This document shows, in pieces, positions 46,977 to 56,011 of a stretch of 64,000 bases of DNA. Each line of letters opens with the position of its first letter. Positions within the stretch are counted from its first letter, which is position 1. A program made the translations under genes and the position numbers. Origin of the DNA: Bacteroidota bacterium (GTDB lineage Bacteria > Bacteroidota > Bacteroidia > Flavobacteriales_D > Crocinitomicaceae); assembly GCA_016192075.1 (NCBI GenBank), contig JACPUU010000017.1:1-64000 (forward strand), written 5' to 3'. The notes beneath the pieces are model-generated. The model made no database searches and had not been told where the DNA came from. It saw only the letters and a list, made by a program, of their open reading frames with translations.

Positions 46977-48031
46977 TCGTGCTGGTTAGCCTCTTTACTT
47001 TTCTGCAGCCAGCGCGGCAAAAGAATGCTGCCTATGAGTAAATAAGGATAGTAAGAGATTAACCGCCACAGAAATGCAAGACTTAAAGCCAGTGTGCCGT
47101 TTTTGATAAAATCAGAAAGCAATTCACTGAAAAGATATTCAGCCATACCACTTCCGCCGGGAGTTGGGGTAACCAACATTACCAGCCACATCACCAGTTG
47201 ACGGCCCAGTATAATGGCGTTGTCAAAAAGTCCAGTCTGAATAAACGCCAGCAGCACAAAATTAATTACCAGGTAACGCGATGTCCACGACCAGATAGTA
47301 ACGGCCATGAGTTTAAACCAGAAAAAAAGAGGTTTGCCCTTGAGCTCACGTGATGCGGTTTCAATATCCAGCGCAAATTTCTCGGCCTTGTGCGTGCGGC
47401 GTTTCAGAATGGGTAAGCGGTAAATAAATTTAGCCAGGTTTCCAAACAGCCGGGGATAGACAAAAATGCTGGACAGCAGCAGCAGGTTAATGGCAGTCAG
47501 AATGCTGTATCCGATCCAGAAAATAGTCATGCCGCCTGCGCGCATGGATTCCAGCCCGGCCGGAAAAAGTGTTTCTGCAGAAATAAATAAAAACAAAACC
47601 GGCAGCAGCAGTATGTAAAAAAAGTTGTCCAGAATGGCGGTGATTATAACCAGTGCGGTTGATTTGCCCAGTGGAATTTTTTCGCGCTCCAGTATAAACA
47701 TGGCAACTGCTGCACCGCCAACAACGCCAGGGGTTACCGCTGATGCAAATTCCCACAGCATAATCACATTAAAACGCTGTTTCCAGTTCAAAAGGTTGTC
47801 GGTTAGTATACCTATGCGGAACATATAGGCAAGGTCACGGAAAACCATCATCAGAATGGCAAGCAGCAAAAACAAAATGGAAAGCGGTGTAAACGAAATC
47901 AGGCTCCAGTTAATTTCACTATGGGAATATTCGTTGTAAAAAAGTACTGCGGAAAGCCCTACACAAATCAGCAACACCACAACTATTCTGCGGTAACTGA
48001 GTAAACCTGAAACTTCTGGTTTGGCTGACAT
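46973..48031 (-). CDS. LPG-synthase-type membrane protein (YbhN/UPF0104 family)
   Basis: From ATG 48031 (MSAKPEVSGLLSYRRIVVVLL) the product is 352 aa with about eight membrane segments. The family motifs WEFASAVTPGVVGG and MLVTPTPGGSGMAEYLF, two conserved Pro/Gly turns, are clear. Members correspond to the membrane part of lysylphosphatidylglycerol synthase/flippase and are widespread; most are annotated as hypothetical with a suspected role in lipid transport. An earlier in-frame ATG (48085) would add 18 residues lacking family features. It lies 62 bases after the OmpA-like gene on the same strand and may be co-transcribed. Confidence 0.82.
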   Translation of the reverse strand: MSAKPEVSGLLSYRRIVVVLLICVGLSAVLFYNEYSHSEINWSLISFTPLSILFLLLAILMMVFRDLAYMFRIGILTDNLLNWKQRFNVIMLWEFASAVTPGVVGGAAVAMFILEREKIPLGKSTALVIITAILDNFFYILLLPVLFLFISAETLFPAGLESMRAGGMTIFWIGYSILTAINLLLLSSIFVYPRLFGNLAKFIYRLPILKRRTHKAEKFALDIETASRELKGKPLFFWFKLMAVTIWSWTSRYLVINFVLLAFIQTGLFDNAIILGRQLVMWLVMLVTPTPGGSGMAEYLFSELLSDFIKNGTLALSLAFLWRLISYYPYLLIGSILLPRWLQKSKEANQHD

Positions 48032-48093
48032 GAAATGAGTGACGTTGAATCTTAAAATTAGTGAATTGCCGTGAACTAAAAGCACGGGGCAGA

Positions 48094-49803
48094 TTAATCA
48101 CTTACAAATTCAATTTCAATGCGGCGGTTAATATCACGGCCCCATTTATAACGATTGGGCGCAATTGGATTTTGTGACCCCCAGCCCTTGTACATTAACC
48201 GGTTTGCAGCAATGCCGTTGGCAATTAAATAATCGTAAACGGCTTTAGCCCGCTCTTCAGAAAGAACCAGGTTGTTGTCTTCAACGCCGCTTGCATCGGT
48301 ATATCCGTTGATGCTGATTTTGACATGTTTGTGATGTTTCAGATACGCCACCAGGTGATCCAGGTTTTCTTTGCCGTAACCAGAATCAGGCAGGGTTGCC
48401 ATACTGGATGGAAAATTTAGCGAGTCAATAATAAAAACACTCCCTAGGTCATTGCTGCCCTGGTTTGCAAAGAAATACGTCAGGTATGTTTTTTTCAGTT
48501 TTTCTTCATCCACCACGTTGGCATTCTGATAGACAGATTCATCCACAAGCTGATTGCCGCCATGCACCGTTTTGTTGATTACTTTGATCTCAATGCGCCG
48601 GTTTCCTTCGCGGGTTGATTTGTATTTGTTGCTGTAGATGGGTTTCTCAGGGCCATATCCTTTGTATGAAATGCGTTCGGCCGGGTATCCTTTTGAAATC
48701 AGAAAATCATAAATGTATTTGGCGCGTTGTGCTGACAATGAAACATTTTCTGAATAACTGCCCGAGTTGTCTGTATAACCGCCAATTTCAACAACCAGGT
48801 TGGGGTCAATATCCAGCGCCTGCATCAGGTAAAGAATGTCCGGGTTGGTTCCAATTCCGGTAAAAGTGGTTTTGCCCGGTGAAAATGTTACGTTGTAAAG
48901 TACAATCTGCGAACCCACCGGAATGGCTTCAGGCACAACCACCAGGTGTTCAATTTCAATGTGCAGCTGGCTGCTGTCAATATACTCCGGCATTGGCGGG
49001 CAAAGGCATTTTTGCAGCGAGTCTGAAATCATAAATTCAGGGTACGGTGTAAATTCCTTGATGCGCTCACGCTGCTCCTGGTAACGCGGGCTGGTATTTG
49101 CACCATCAGTACCAAGGTCCCAATAATTGACAGCATTCCAGTCAGAGTATGCGCAAAACTGTTTGAGCATAACCGCTGATACATAACCAGAGGCATGCCA
49201 GCCGTTCCAGCAATGAATGTATACCGGACCTACTTCCGGATTCGTAGCAGACAAATAGGTCATTTCAAGAATTTTGTAAATGTGGGTGGAATCGTAATAA
49301 TCAAGCTGCTGATACTTCAGCGCATTCCATGATGAGTCAATGCAGGAGCAGGTGTCACCCACCGGGTAGCCTTCAAAATTATGACGGTAGAGGTAAACAG
49401 AATTCGAAAATCCTTCTTCACATAAATTGTGTAGCCCGTCAACCGGCAGCGGATTCTGGTTATCCCGTTTTTCAGTTTCATGGTAATAGTTGTTGGCACC
49501 CCCGCGGTAAGCCACACCGTGTAAAACCGGCCGCATGTTGCGTGTACCATACAGGCTGTCAAAACCCATGCCTTTGTTGTCGGTGATTTTGTACATTAAA
49601 TCTTTTTCACCGTAACGGTTAATGTAATATTGCGGATTTAATTCAAGCTGCGGGTGAATGGCAAAAAGCGAATCGTAATTGATTTTAGAACCAGCCGGAA
49701 CAATGACATACGTTTCCAGTCCTATTTTAACGGTATCCATTTGGGCAAAAGAACCAATGCCAAACGCCCAAATTGCTATGACTGTTGTTATAAAACGTTT
49801 CAT
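48094..49803 (-). CDS. Outer-membrane protein with phosphatase-like N-terminal region and two OmpA domains
   Basis: From ATG 49803 (MKRFITTVIAIWAFGIGSFAQ, a signal peptide) the product is 569 aa. Residues 30-250 include GPVYIHCWNGWHASGYVSA: an HCxxGxx-A-SG variant of the protein tyrosine phosphatase P-loop, HCX5R, with Cys198 kept and the Arg replaced by Ala204. Nearby VAYRGGANNYY and VDGLHNLCEEGF fit a dual-specificity-phosphatase fold, so this may be an inactive phosphatase domain. Two OmpA peptidoglycan-binding domains follow (YTDNSGSYSENVSLSAQRAKYI and NGYTDASGVEDNNLVLSEERAK). The combination is unusual. Possible roles are peptidoglycan anchoring plus a binding or sensing domain. Confidence 0.78.
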   Translation of the reverse strand: MKRFITTVIAIWAFGIGSFAQMDTVKIGLETYVIVPAGSKINYDSLFAIHPQLELNPQYYINRYGEKDLMYKITDNKGMGFDSLYGTRNMRPVLHGVAYRGGANNYYHETEKRDNQNPLPVDGLHNLCEEGFSNSVYLYRHNFEGYPVGDTCSCIDSSWNALKYQQLDYYDSTHIYKILEMTYLSATNPEVGPVYIHCWNGWHASGYVSAVMLKQFCAYSDWNAVNYWDLGTDGANTSPRYQEQRERIKEFTPYPEFMISDSLQKCLCPPMPEYIDSSQLHIEIEHLVVVPEAIPVGSQIVLYNVTFSPGKTTFTGIGTNPDILYLMQALDIDPNLVVEIGGYTDNSGSYSENVSLSAQRAKYIYDFLISKGYPAERISYKGYGPEKPIYSNKYKSTREGNRRIEIKVINKTVHGGNQLVDESVYQNANVVDEEKLKKTYLTYFFANQGSNDLGSVFIIDSLNFPSSMATLPDSGYGKENLDHLVAYLKHHKHVKISINGYTDASGVEDNNLVLSEERAKAVYDYLIANGIAANRLMYKGWGSQNPIAPNRYKWGRDINRRIEIEFVSD

Positions 49804-49948
49804 CCCTGTAAATTTACAATACAAGAACGAGGCCAGATGCTAAAAGAACCTCAAGTTTTTCACAGTCTTTTTTTTGTAAGCCCCCTGCAATTATCCGGCG
49901 GTGTTGCCTGAGTGTTTGCCTGGGGTGCATTTGATGGCTGTAACCGAA

Positions 49949-49996
49949 ATGCTGCATTTAACTTATTTTAAGATTGTTATCTTTACAATGCAGCAT
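49949..49996 (+). promoter_or_regulatory. Putative promoter/operator of the 844-aa gene
   Basis: ATGCTGCAT (49949-49957) and ATGCAGCAT (49988-49996) are inverted copies and each is itself palindromic around its central base. Between them lies TATCTTTA (49978-49985), one mismatch from TAnnTTTG. The gene starts at 50005. Confidence 0.5.
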
Positions 49997-50004
49997 TCTA
50001 CAAA

Positions 50005-52539
50005 ATGAAAAATTACCTGGTCAGTTTATTGTGCTTTTTGAGCGTTGCGGCTTTTGGGCAATTGCCTGAGAAACTTAAGTACGATGGTTTGTTCTATTCG
50101 TATGACTCTTCTACGGTTCTCATTTTTGCCGGAAAAAAGGCCTCGGTTTATGACCTGGTGAATTCAAACTATGTGGTGCCGCCTACCAAAAATGAAATCA
50201 TCGATTTTTCACATTCCAATAATTATGCTGAGATTGATGCAAAAACCGGGAAATTAACCATTCACCTGGTAGAAGGCGGGCGTTACACCCGGGTTTATGG
50301 TGATACAACGGTGTGTTATGTCGGGTATACCAATCCTGCTAACGGGAATTCCTGGGTTGATTATAACGGAAAAATTCTGAATCTGAACAACGACAGCATT
50401 TCTCAAAAAACAGCCACTACATTTGACTGGTCACAATTCAGGATTGAAAAAATCAGGGAAGGTATTTATATCATCACCAGCTTTGAAAAAGGAGTATTTA
50501 ATGAATCAGGAGTTGTTGACCTGATCAAAAATGAGTGGCTGATTTATCCCTTTTACCAGCAATGTTTTCTGCTCAATGATTTTCTTTTTTGTTTGAACGG
50601 AACAGAAAAGAAACCGTGGTTTGATAACCGGGATGGAATTACGGACGTTCAGTTTCTTTGTTACTACGATGTGTATGAAATGAGAGCCGATGGTGTCAAG
50701 CTTTGGTACAATGTCTCAGTAGAACCAGATACTGCTTTTTTGGAGCATATACTGGGAGTTGATTACGTACGTGCAGCTGACAATTCATCTTATTATGTGA
50801 CAGAAAAAGAAGGGAAAATGGGTTTTGTCAGGTTTAGTTTGTTTGAAGACAGGATGTGTAAAAATCCTGTATTTGAATTTAGATCTTTTATTGAACCCAC
50901 TGCAGATTTTGTTTATTACGAGCCGTATTTTTCAAAACTTGTAACCGTATCTAAAGGGACAGATCCAAAGCTACAACTCTTTCATGTAACAGATTCACTC
51001 GTTCTTTTGGCAGATGATCCGGCAATTGTTCATTATAACTGGGAAAACAATTATTCAAACATTGTAGAATCAATTTCTACAGCGCAGAATCATTTTACGA
51101 TTGTTCCTGATTCTGCAGGATCCGTTCGCATGGAATTGTCTCCTGAAAAGAGAAGCTATTCACCTTATGGAATCGGGGTTCATTTTGTAAATGATTCCCT
51201 GCTTCATTTGTCCAATGCTTTTCCGGGGTATGGTTTGGTTCTAATTAGAAGCAGGAGTTTTCCGGATGAAGACTCTGTTGGTGCCGATGGTTCCATTCTT
51301 TATACCTACCGTGATACCCCCTTTGGAAAAAGCGGCATCTATAATCTGAATACACTTGATTGGCTCATAGACCCTATATACGACCAAATTTATACGGGTT
51401 CAGGCAGGTTTATGTGTTCTGATCTGATGAATCAGTTCTCTTGTTTTGATTCATTGGGCAACCTGGAATTTTCCGGTGTCAGCGGCGGTGAGGTTTATCA
51501 AAACCCGGAGTATTTGAAATGGCTGGCTCCCTATAAAAATCCAAAACAGCTTTTTGAAGCGCCCAACGGATTCTGGCATCACCGTCAGTTAGACAAGGCA
51601 AACCGGGCATATTACGTAGAACTTTCAAACGGACTGGCGCTGTATAAACCCGGGGAATATGATTTCCGGAATGAGTTCCCCAACATCACCGGGGAATTTG
51701 TACACCATAATCCGTCCCTGCAATTCACATTTGTTTTGGACCATGATTCAATCCGTCTTTTGAAAGACGGACAAACGTATGCGGTGAGCCGGCAGTATGG
51801 AAAAATCAGCTATGTTCAGCCGGATCAGTCTGGTGATCCTGCGGCAGATTATGTGCTGGAGCTAATTGAAAAAACAGATACCCTGGTACTTGGAAATTAC
51901 CTGCCCGGTTACTATTCATACACATTGGCCAGTATAGAATTAAAGAATGATTTAATACTGGTAAACGACCACACAACCCAGGTACTAAATGCCTGTGTTG
52001 AATGCTATGATGAGAAACTTGGGTTTATCAATTACAGCGAATCGCATTTTGAATCAGAGAACTCGTCAGTGTGGAAAAAAAACGGTGCTGCCTGGCAAAA
52101 AATATCACCCTATTATGCAACCATAGAACAGATCCGTAACGGTTGGTTCATTGCTTCGTCGGGCCATTTTTATAAAGAATTTGAGGTTTCCGGAAGTCCG
52201 GAAGGAACGGAAGTAATTGATCTGCCGGCACGGTATTTTTTACTCGACTCCAGCCTCCGCGCAATTCCTTTTCTTGATTATTTTGATTTTGCGCATATTG
52301 AAGATTTAGGCTTTGGCATTAAAATAAAACTGGATACCGGTTATTATTTTTTTGTGACCTATTCAGGTATTGCTGTGACCGATGCCAGCTGGCATCATTT
52401 CGAACTTGAAAACGGAAAACTGAAAGCCATTCTGCATACTACCTTTATGTATGATGAGCATGGAGATCCGGTTTTAGATGAATTCGGGCTTCCGGTTGAG
52501 GCAACAACAGAAACGGTAAAATATTTTAAATTGCCGTAA
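50005..52539 (+). CDS. Secreted hypothetical protein with WG-like repeats (844 aa)
   Basis: A signal peptide (LLCFLSVAAFGQ) is followed by a long, strand-rich, aromatic protein. Segments such as GIYNLNTLDWLIDPIYDQIYTGSGRF, KMGFVRFSLFEDRMCKNPVFEF and GLALYKPGEYDFRNEFPNITG resemble loosely conserved WG-type beta-propeller repeats, but no repeat is regular enough to assign confidently. There is no T9SS sorting signal at the C-terminus, which ends TVKYFKLP. It stands alone, with a possible operator-flanked promoter and a perfect 42-bp palindrome after it. Function unknown. Confidence 0.75.
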   Translation: MKNYLVSLLCFLSVAAFGQLPEKLKYDGLFYSYDSSTVLIFAGKKASVYDLVNSNYVVPPTKNEIIDFSHSNNYAEIDAKTGKLTIHLVEGGRYTRVYGDTTVCYVGYTNPANGNSWVDYNGKILNLNNDSISQKTATTFDWSQFRIEKIREGIYIITSFEKGVFNESGVVDLIKNEWLIYPFYQQCFLLNDFLFCLNGTEKKPWFDNRDGITDVQFLCYYDVYEMRADGVKLWYNVSVEPDTAFLEHILGVDYVRAADNSSYYVTEKEGKMGFVRFSLFEDRMCKNPVFEFRSFIEPTADFVYYEPYFSKLVTVSKGTDPKLQLFHVTDSLVLLADDPAIVHYNWENNYSNIVESISTAQNHFTIVPDSAGSVRMELSPEKRSYSPYGIGVHFVNDSLLHLSNAFPGYGLVLIRSRSFPDEDSVGADGSILYTYRDTPFGKSGIYNLNTLDWLIDPIYDQIYTGSGRFMCSDLMNQFSCFDSLGNLEFSGVSGGEVYQNPEYLKWLAPYKNPKQLFEAPNGFWHHRQLDKANRAYYVELSNGLALYKPGEYDFRNEFPNITGEFVHHNPSLQFTFVLDHDSIRLLKDGQTYAVSRQYGKISYVQPDQSGDPAADYVLELIEKTDTLVLGNYLPGYYSYTLASIELKNDLILVNDHTTQVLNACVECYDEKLGFINYSESHFESENSSVWKKNGAAWQKISPYYATIEQIRNGWFIASSGHFYKEFEVSGSPEGTEVIDLPARYFLLDSSLRAIPFLDYFDFAHIEDLGFGIKIKLDTGYYFFVTYSGIAVTDASWHHFELENGKLKAILHTTFMYDEHGDPVLDEFGLPVEATTETVKYFKLP

Positions 52540-52541
52540 CG

Positions 52542-52583
52542 TTTTTTTGTAGGATGGACTCGCGAGTCCATCCTACAAAAAAA
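52542..52583. terminator. Perfect 42-bp palindrome, bidirectional terminator
   Basis: T7-GTAGGATGGACTCG is followed directly by its reverse complement ending in A7, with no unpaired loop base required. It lies between the convergent 844-aa gene and ribE. The inner 28-bp sequence looks like a dispersed palindromic element, but the flanking T/A tracts make it a good terminator in both directions. Confidence 0.8.
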
Positions 52584-52584
52584 T

Positions 52585-53163
52585 TCATTTCCCCAAAATC
52601 CGTTTTACGTACTTGCCAATAATATCAAATTCCAGGTTCACCAATGACCCCACTTTGATTGCATGAAAATTGGTATGTTCAATGGTATATGGAATGATGT
52701 GAACGGAGAACAATTTATCTTCAGATCTGACAACGGTTAATGAAACACCATTCACGGTAATAGAACCTTTTGGCACGGTCACATCATCGTAATCGTATTT
52801 AAAAACAAATTCGGTGCTGCCACCCAGGTCGTTTATTTCAATACAGGTTCCGGTAGTATCAATATGGCCTTGAACAATGTGTCCGTCAAGCCTTGAACCC
52901 ACTTGTGTGCATCGCTCAACATTCACCGCGTCGCCTGTTTTCAGATGTCTCAGGTTGGTCCGTTTCAGGGTTTCGTCAATGGCGGTGAGTGTGTATTGAT
53001 TTCCGCTGATAGCTACCACCGTCAGGCAGCAGCCATTGTGCGCAACACTTTGATCTATTTTTAACTCATGCGCAAACGGGCAGGAAAAAGTAAAGTGAAC
53101 ATTGGTTTTATCCGTTTCAATTTTTTCAACGCGTGCAAGCGCTTCTATAATTCCGGTGAACAT
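52585..53163 (-). CDS. ribE: Riboflavin synthase, alpha subunit
   Basis: Catalyses dismutation of two 6,7-dimethyl-8-ribityllumazines to riboflavin in the cytoplasm. The 192-aa length is standard for this two-lobed enzyme. Each lobe has the lumazine-binding repeat: MFTGIIEALARVEKIE, NGCCLTVVAI and NVERCTQ in the first; DGHIVQGHIDTTG and VNGVSLTVVRSEDKLFSVHIIPYT in the second. It starts directly after the stop codon of the upstream secreted-protein gene (53164), leaving no intergenic base on the coding strand, so the two are probably co-translated. No FMN riboswitch was seen. Confidence 0.96.
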   Translation of the reverse strand: MFTGIIEALARVEKIETDKTNVHFTFSCPFAHELKIDQSVAHNGCCLTVVAISGNQYTLTAIDETLKRTNLRHLKTGDAVNVERCTQVGSRLDGHIVQGHIDTTGTCIEINDLGGSTEFVFKYDYDDVTVPKGSITVNGVSLTVVRSEDKLFSVHIIPYTIEHTNFHAIKVGSLVNLEFDIIGKYVKRILGK

Positions 53164-55785
53164 TTAGTGTGAATTGATGATTTGAATATTTCCCTGGAAA
53201 GACCGTGGAACAAGGCCTTCCAGTTTTATTTCATAAACGGTTACGGCATAAAAATAAACGCCGTCATTGAGTTTTTTTCCCGATTCCCGATCTGTTCCAT
53301 CCCAGTTGATGTACGGATCGGTTGTTTCAAAAACCAGATCGCCCCAGCGGTTAAATATTTTGAGGTCAATGCTGTCTACAAATTTAAACGGCAGCAGCGG
53401 GTGGTAAATATCGTTGACTGAATTTTCATCGGGTGTAAATACATTTGGCAGCTCGTAATAACCGTCACAATTATCTATGCATACCTTGTTGGATGGCACA
53501 CTTTCGTTGTTATACTGAACCGAATCAAGTGCCGTTACATAATAACATCCGGCAATACTGCCACGGTCTTTGTGCACATAAAAGGTATCCAGGTCTGATG
53601 AAAAACTGGCAAGCAGTGTTAGTGAATCACCGGAGAAGGGGGCAAAATACAAGTTGTACCGTGTCACATCATCTGCGCAGGAATTGTTTGGATTGGTCCA
53701 GCTGATGTAGGTTTCTTCCAGGTCACAGTTTCCGTCAATTGTAGCTACCGGCGCACAGGGTGCTGTTAAATCAACCGGTGATGCACAAGCCTCTTGTGAC
53801 CAGTTGATGATTGGGTTCACAATACCTGATGACGTATACTGTCCGATTGTTTTTATTTTGTAACAATACTGAAGGCCGTTTACCAGGCCGGTATCGGTGT
53901 ATCCCATAGAGCCGGTTGTGCCTATTAAGGTAAAAACACCACTGCCGGTGGGTGTTTCGCGGTAAATTTCATAACTGTAATTGGCCCATGGAATTTCTTC
54001 AATCCAGGAGATTCCAATCTGATTATCGTTGGGTGTAAGCGTAATGAAAATGGATGACGCCTCCATCGATGAACCAATAAGCAGGTTGTCACTGTAAAGT
54101 TCAACACGGTAGGTATAAGGTATGGTTTCAGTATTTAATGTGACATCGGTAAAAACAGTGTCATCATTAACAATAGAAGGCATTTGCGGGGTGGTTAATA
54201 TCAGTGTTTCAGTGCCGCCGCCGTAGTTATCTGAGCGGTACAATTTGTAATTATACGGCCCGGGATAGAGTGCTGTATTCAGTTCTTTCGGATACGACCA
54301 TAAAATAGAATCCTTGCCTGTGCCGGTGGCCGTTTCATAAACAGAAACATGCGTCATTACCGGAATTTCAAAGTTGAGGTGCTCACAATCCTGCAATGAC
54401 ACACAACTTTCCACACCGCTTGCATTGACTGCTGTTACCAGGTAGCAGTATTCGTTACCGACAATCAGTTCACTGTTATCTACGTATGAATTGGTGGTTG
54501 ATGAGCCTATTAAAACATAGCCCATAGCGGCAGGAGTTCCGGCAGCACAGCAATTATCAGGAGTGGTGGTGCTGTCAAGACTGCGGTATATGTTGTATTT
54601 TGTAATGCCGTTGCAGCCTGATGCATCCCAGTTTAAGGTCATGGCATTTCCGGTTGGTGTTACCACCAGATTTGTAACCGGTGGAATGTTTACTTTAATG
54701 CGGAATGTGCTCAGATCAGCCAGCTGAACACCGGGATCATTGTCTTCAGCATGAACAATAATGGGGTAGCTGGTATTGGACGCATTGTCACAATCAGGCT
54801 GCCACACAAAAAATCCGCTGACTGAATTGGCAGATGATTCTTCAGCAAACGATGCCGGATTGTTGTCCAGGTGAAAAACGGCCCCGGTAGCATAAATGGT
54901 AACAACGTCCCCGGCATCCGGATCAGTTGCAATAAATTCGATAGAAACCGCATCGCCTGCAAATACACAGGTGTCTGCGTGATCTGCAATTTCCGGTGCA
55001 TTATTGTCACAGGCCTGCACTGTCAACTGCATGTCCTGCACCACAGCACCAACGTAAAACCCGTTGCGCCATTCTGATATTTTGATTGCCATGTTATACT
55101 CACCCGGCACGGCAGGCGAGTCCCAGCAAAGCGTTCCGGTGATGGGGTCAATGCTTAAATTTCCACCTCCTACGATGTCGGGGTAATTGTAAATAGCGGG
55201 AATGCTCATTTCAAGACAATCTTCACCGCGGCAAGGGACCAGTGAATAACTCAGGCTGTCTCCATCAGGATCATATGCTGACAGGTTGTAACAATAAAGC
55301 TGACTCAAACAGGCAAATTCAGGGCAGGGACAATCTTCAATCACCAGGGAATTGTTGGGTGTGCCAATAAACGGTGAAATAATAAGTTCTGTCTGAATGC
55401 AAAAAACCTTGTCAACCGAATTGCTGATATTAACCACACCGGCATTGCGGTTGGGATCTTCAATACTGATGATGTAAGACGACGGACCGGTATAGGTGTG
55501 AACACCAATATAGGTGTTTATCTGAACGTCATAGGGCGTAATAAGATCAATGTTGGTGCGCTGAATGGTATCAGATGAACCGTCACCGTATTGAATTTCA
55601 AGTTCAGGCCGGTCAGCCTCACTGCTTGATTTGGTGCAGGTGGTAACGGTAAACTCATAAGTGGTTCCATAGAGATGCCTGTACCGGATCGTGCCCGAAC
55701 GGTTGTGCGTGGCATAAGCGCTGACAGAAATCAACAGAACTGCCGCCGTATAAATGATTCTCTTAATTAAACTCACCTGTAACAA
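53164..55785 (-). CDS. Secreted FN3-repeat protein with CHU_C type B sorting domain
   Basis: A signal peptide (TAAVLLISVSAYAT) precedes an 873-aa surface protein. Residues 30-260 form a cadherin/Ig-like N-terminal module with CLSQLYCYNLSAYDPDGDSLSYSL and PITGTLCWDSPAVPGEY, typical of large Bacteroidota gliding-associated proteins. About four fibronectin type III modules follow, recognisable by KYNIYRSLDST, YNYKLYRSDNYGG, YSYEIYRETPTGSG and RYNLYFAPFSG. The C-terminus has LPNVFTPDENSVND, LKIFNRWGDLVFETTDPYINWDGTD and DGVYFYAVTVYE, a CHU_C type B T9SS sorting domain. It probably functions in adhesion. It directly precedes ribE. Confidence 0.9.
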   Translation of the reverse strand: MLQVSLIKRIIYTAAVLLISVSAYATHNRSGTIRYRHLYGTTYEFTVTTCTKSSSEADRPELEIQYGDGSSDTIQRTNIDLITPYDVQINTYIGVHTYTGPSSYIISIEDPNRNAGVVNISNSVDKVFCIQTELIISPFIGTPNNSLVIEDCPCPEFACLSQLYCYNLSAYDPDGDSLSYSLVPCRGEDCLEMSIPAIYNYPDIVGGGNLSIDPITGTLCWDSPAVPGEYNMAIKISEWRNGFYVGAVVQDMQLTVQACDNNAPEIADHADTCVFAGDAVSIEFIATDPDAGDVVTIYATGAVFHLDNNPASFAEESSANSVSGFFVWQPDCDNASNTSYPIIVHAEDNDPGVQLADLSTFRIKVNIPPVTNLVVTPTGNAMTLNWDASGCNGITKYNIYRSLDSTTTPDNCCAAGTPAAMGYVLIGSSTTNSYVDNSELIVGNEYCYLVTAVNASGVESCVSLQDCEHLNFEIPVMTHVSVYETATGTGKDSILWSYPKELNTALYPGPYNYKLYRSDNYGGGTETLILTTPQMPSIVNDDTVFTDVTLNTETIPYTYRVELYSDNLLIGSSMEASSIFITLTPNDNQIGISWIEEIPWANYSYEIYRETPTGSGVFTLIGTTGSMGYTDTGLVNGLQYCYKIKTIGQYTSSGIVNPIINWSQEACASPVDLTAPCAPVATIDGNCDLEETYISWTNPNNSCADDVTRYNLYFAPFSGDSLTLLASFSSDLDTFYVHKDRGSIAGCYYVTALDSVQYNNESVPSNKVCIDNCDGYYELPNVFTPDENSVNDIYHPLLPFKFVDSIDLKIFNRWGDLVFETTDPYINWDGTDRESGKKLNDGVYFYAVTVYEIKLEGLVPRSFQGNIQIINSH

Positions 55786-56011
55786 ATTTACGAAACTTGG
55801 CGGATTTGATGAAATCAGGCCGCTTTACCTATCGTACCGCTATAGAAGACGTGTAAACGGGGTGAATGGTTTAAGGAGATGATATATACATTTAGTGTAT
55901 TTCAGGGTAACTATGACCACATAGAGGTCTCCCGGTACATTCGGAAAAAACTTGTAAATTCGGTTCCAGAAAAATTGGAACATAATTTTTCAACCATACA
56001 CCCATAAAACC

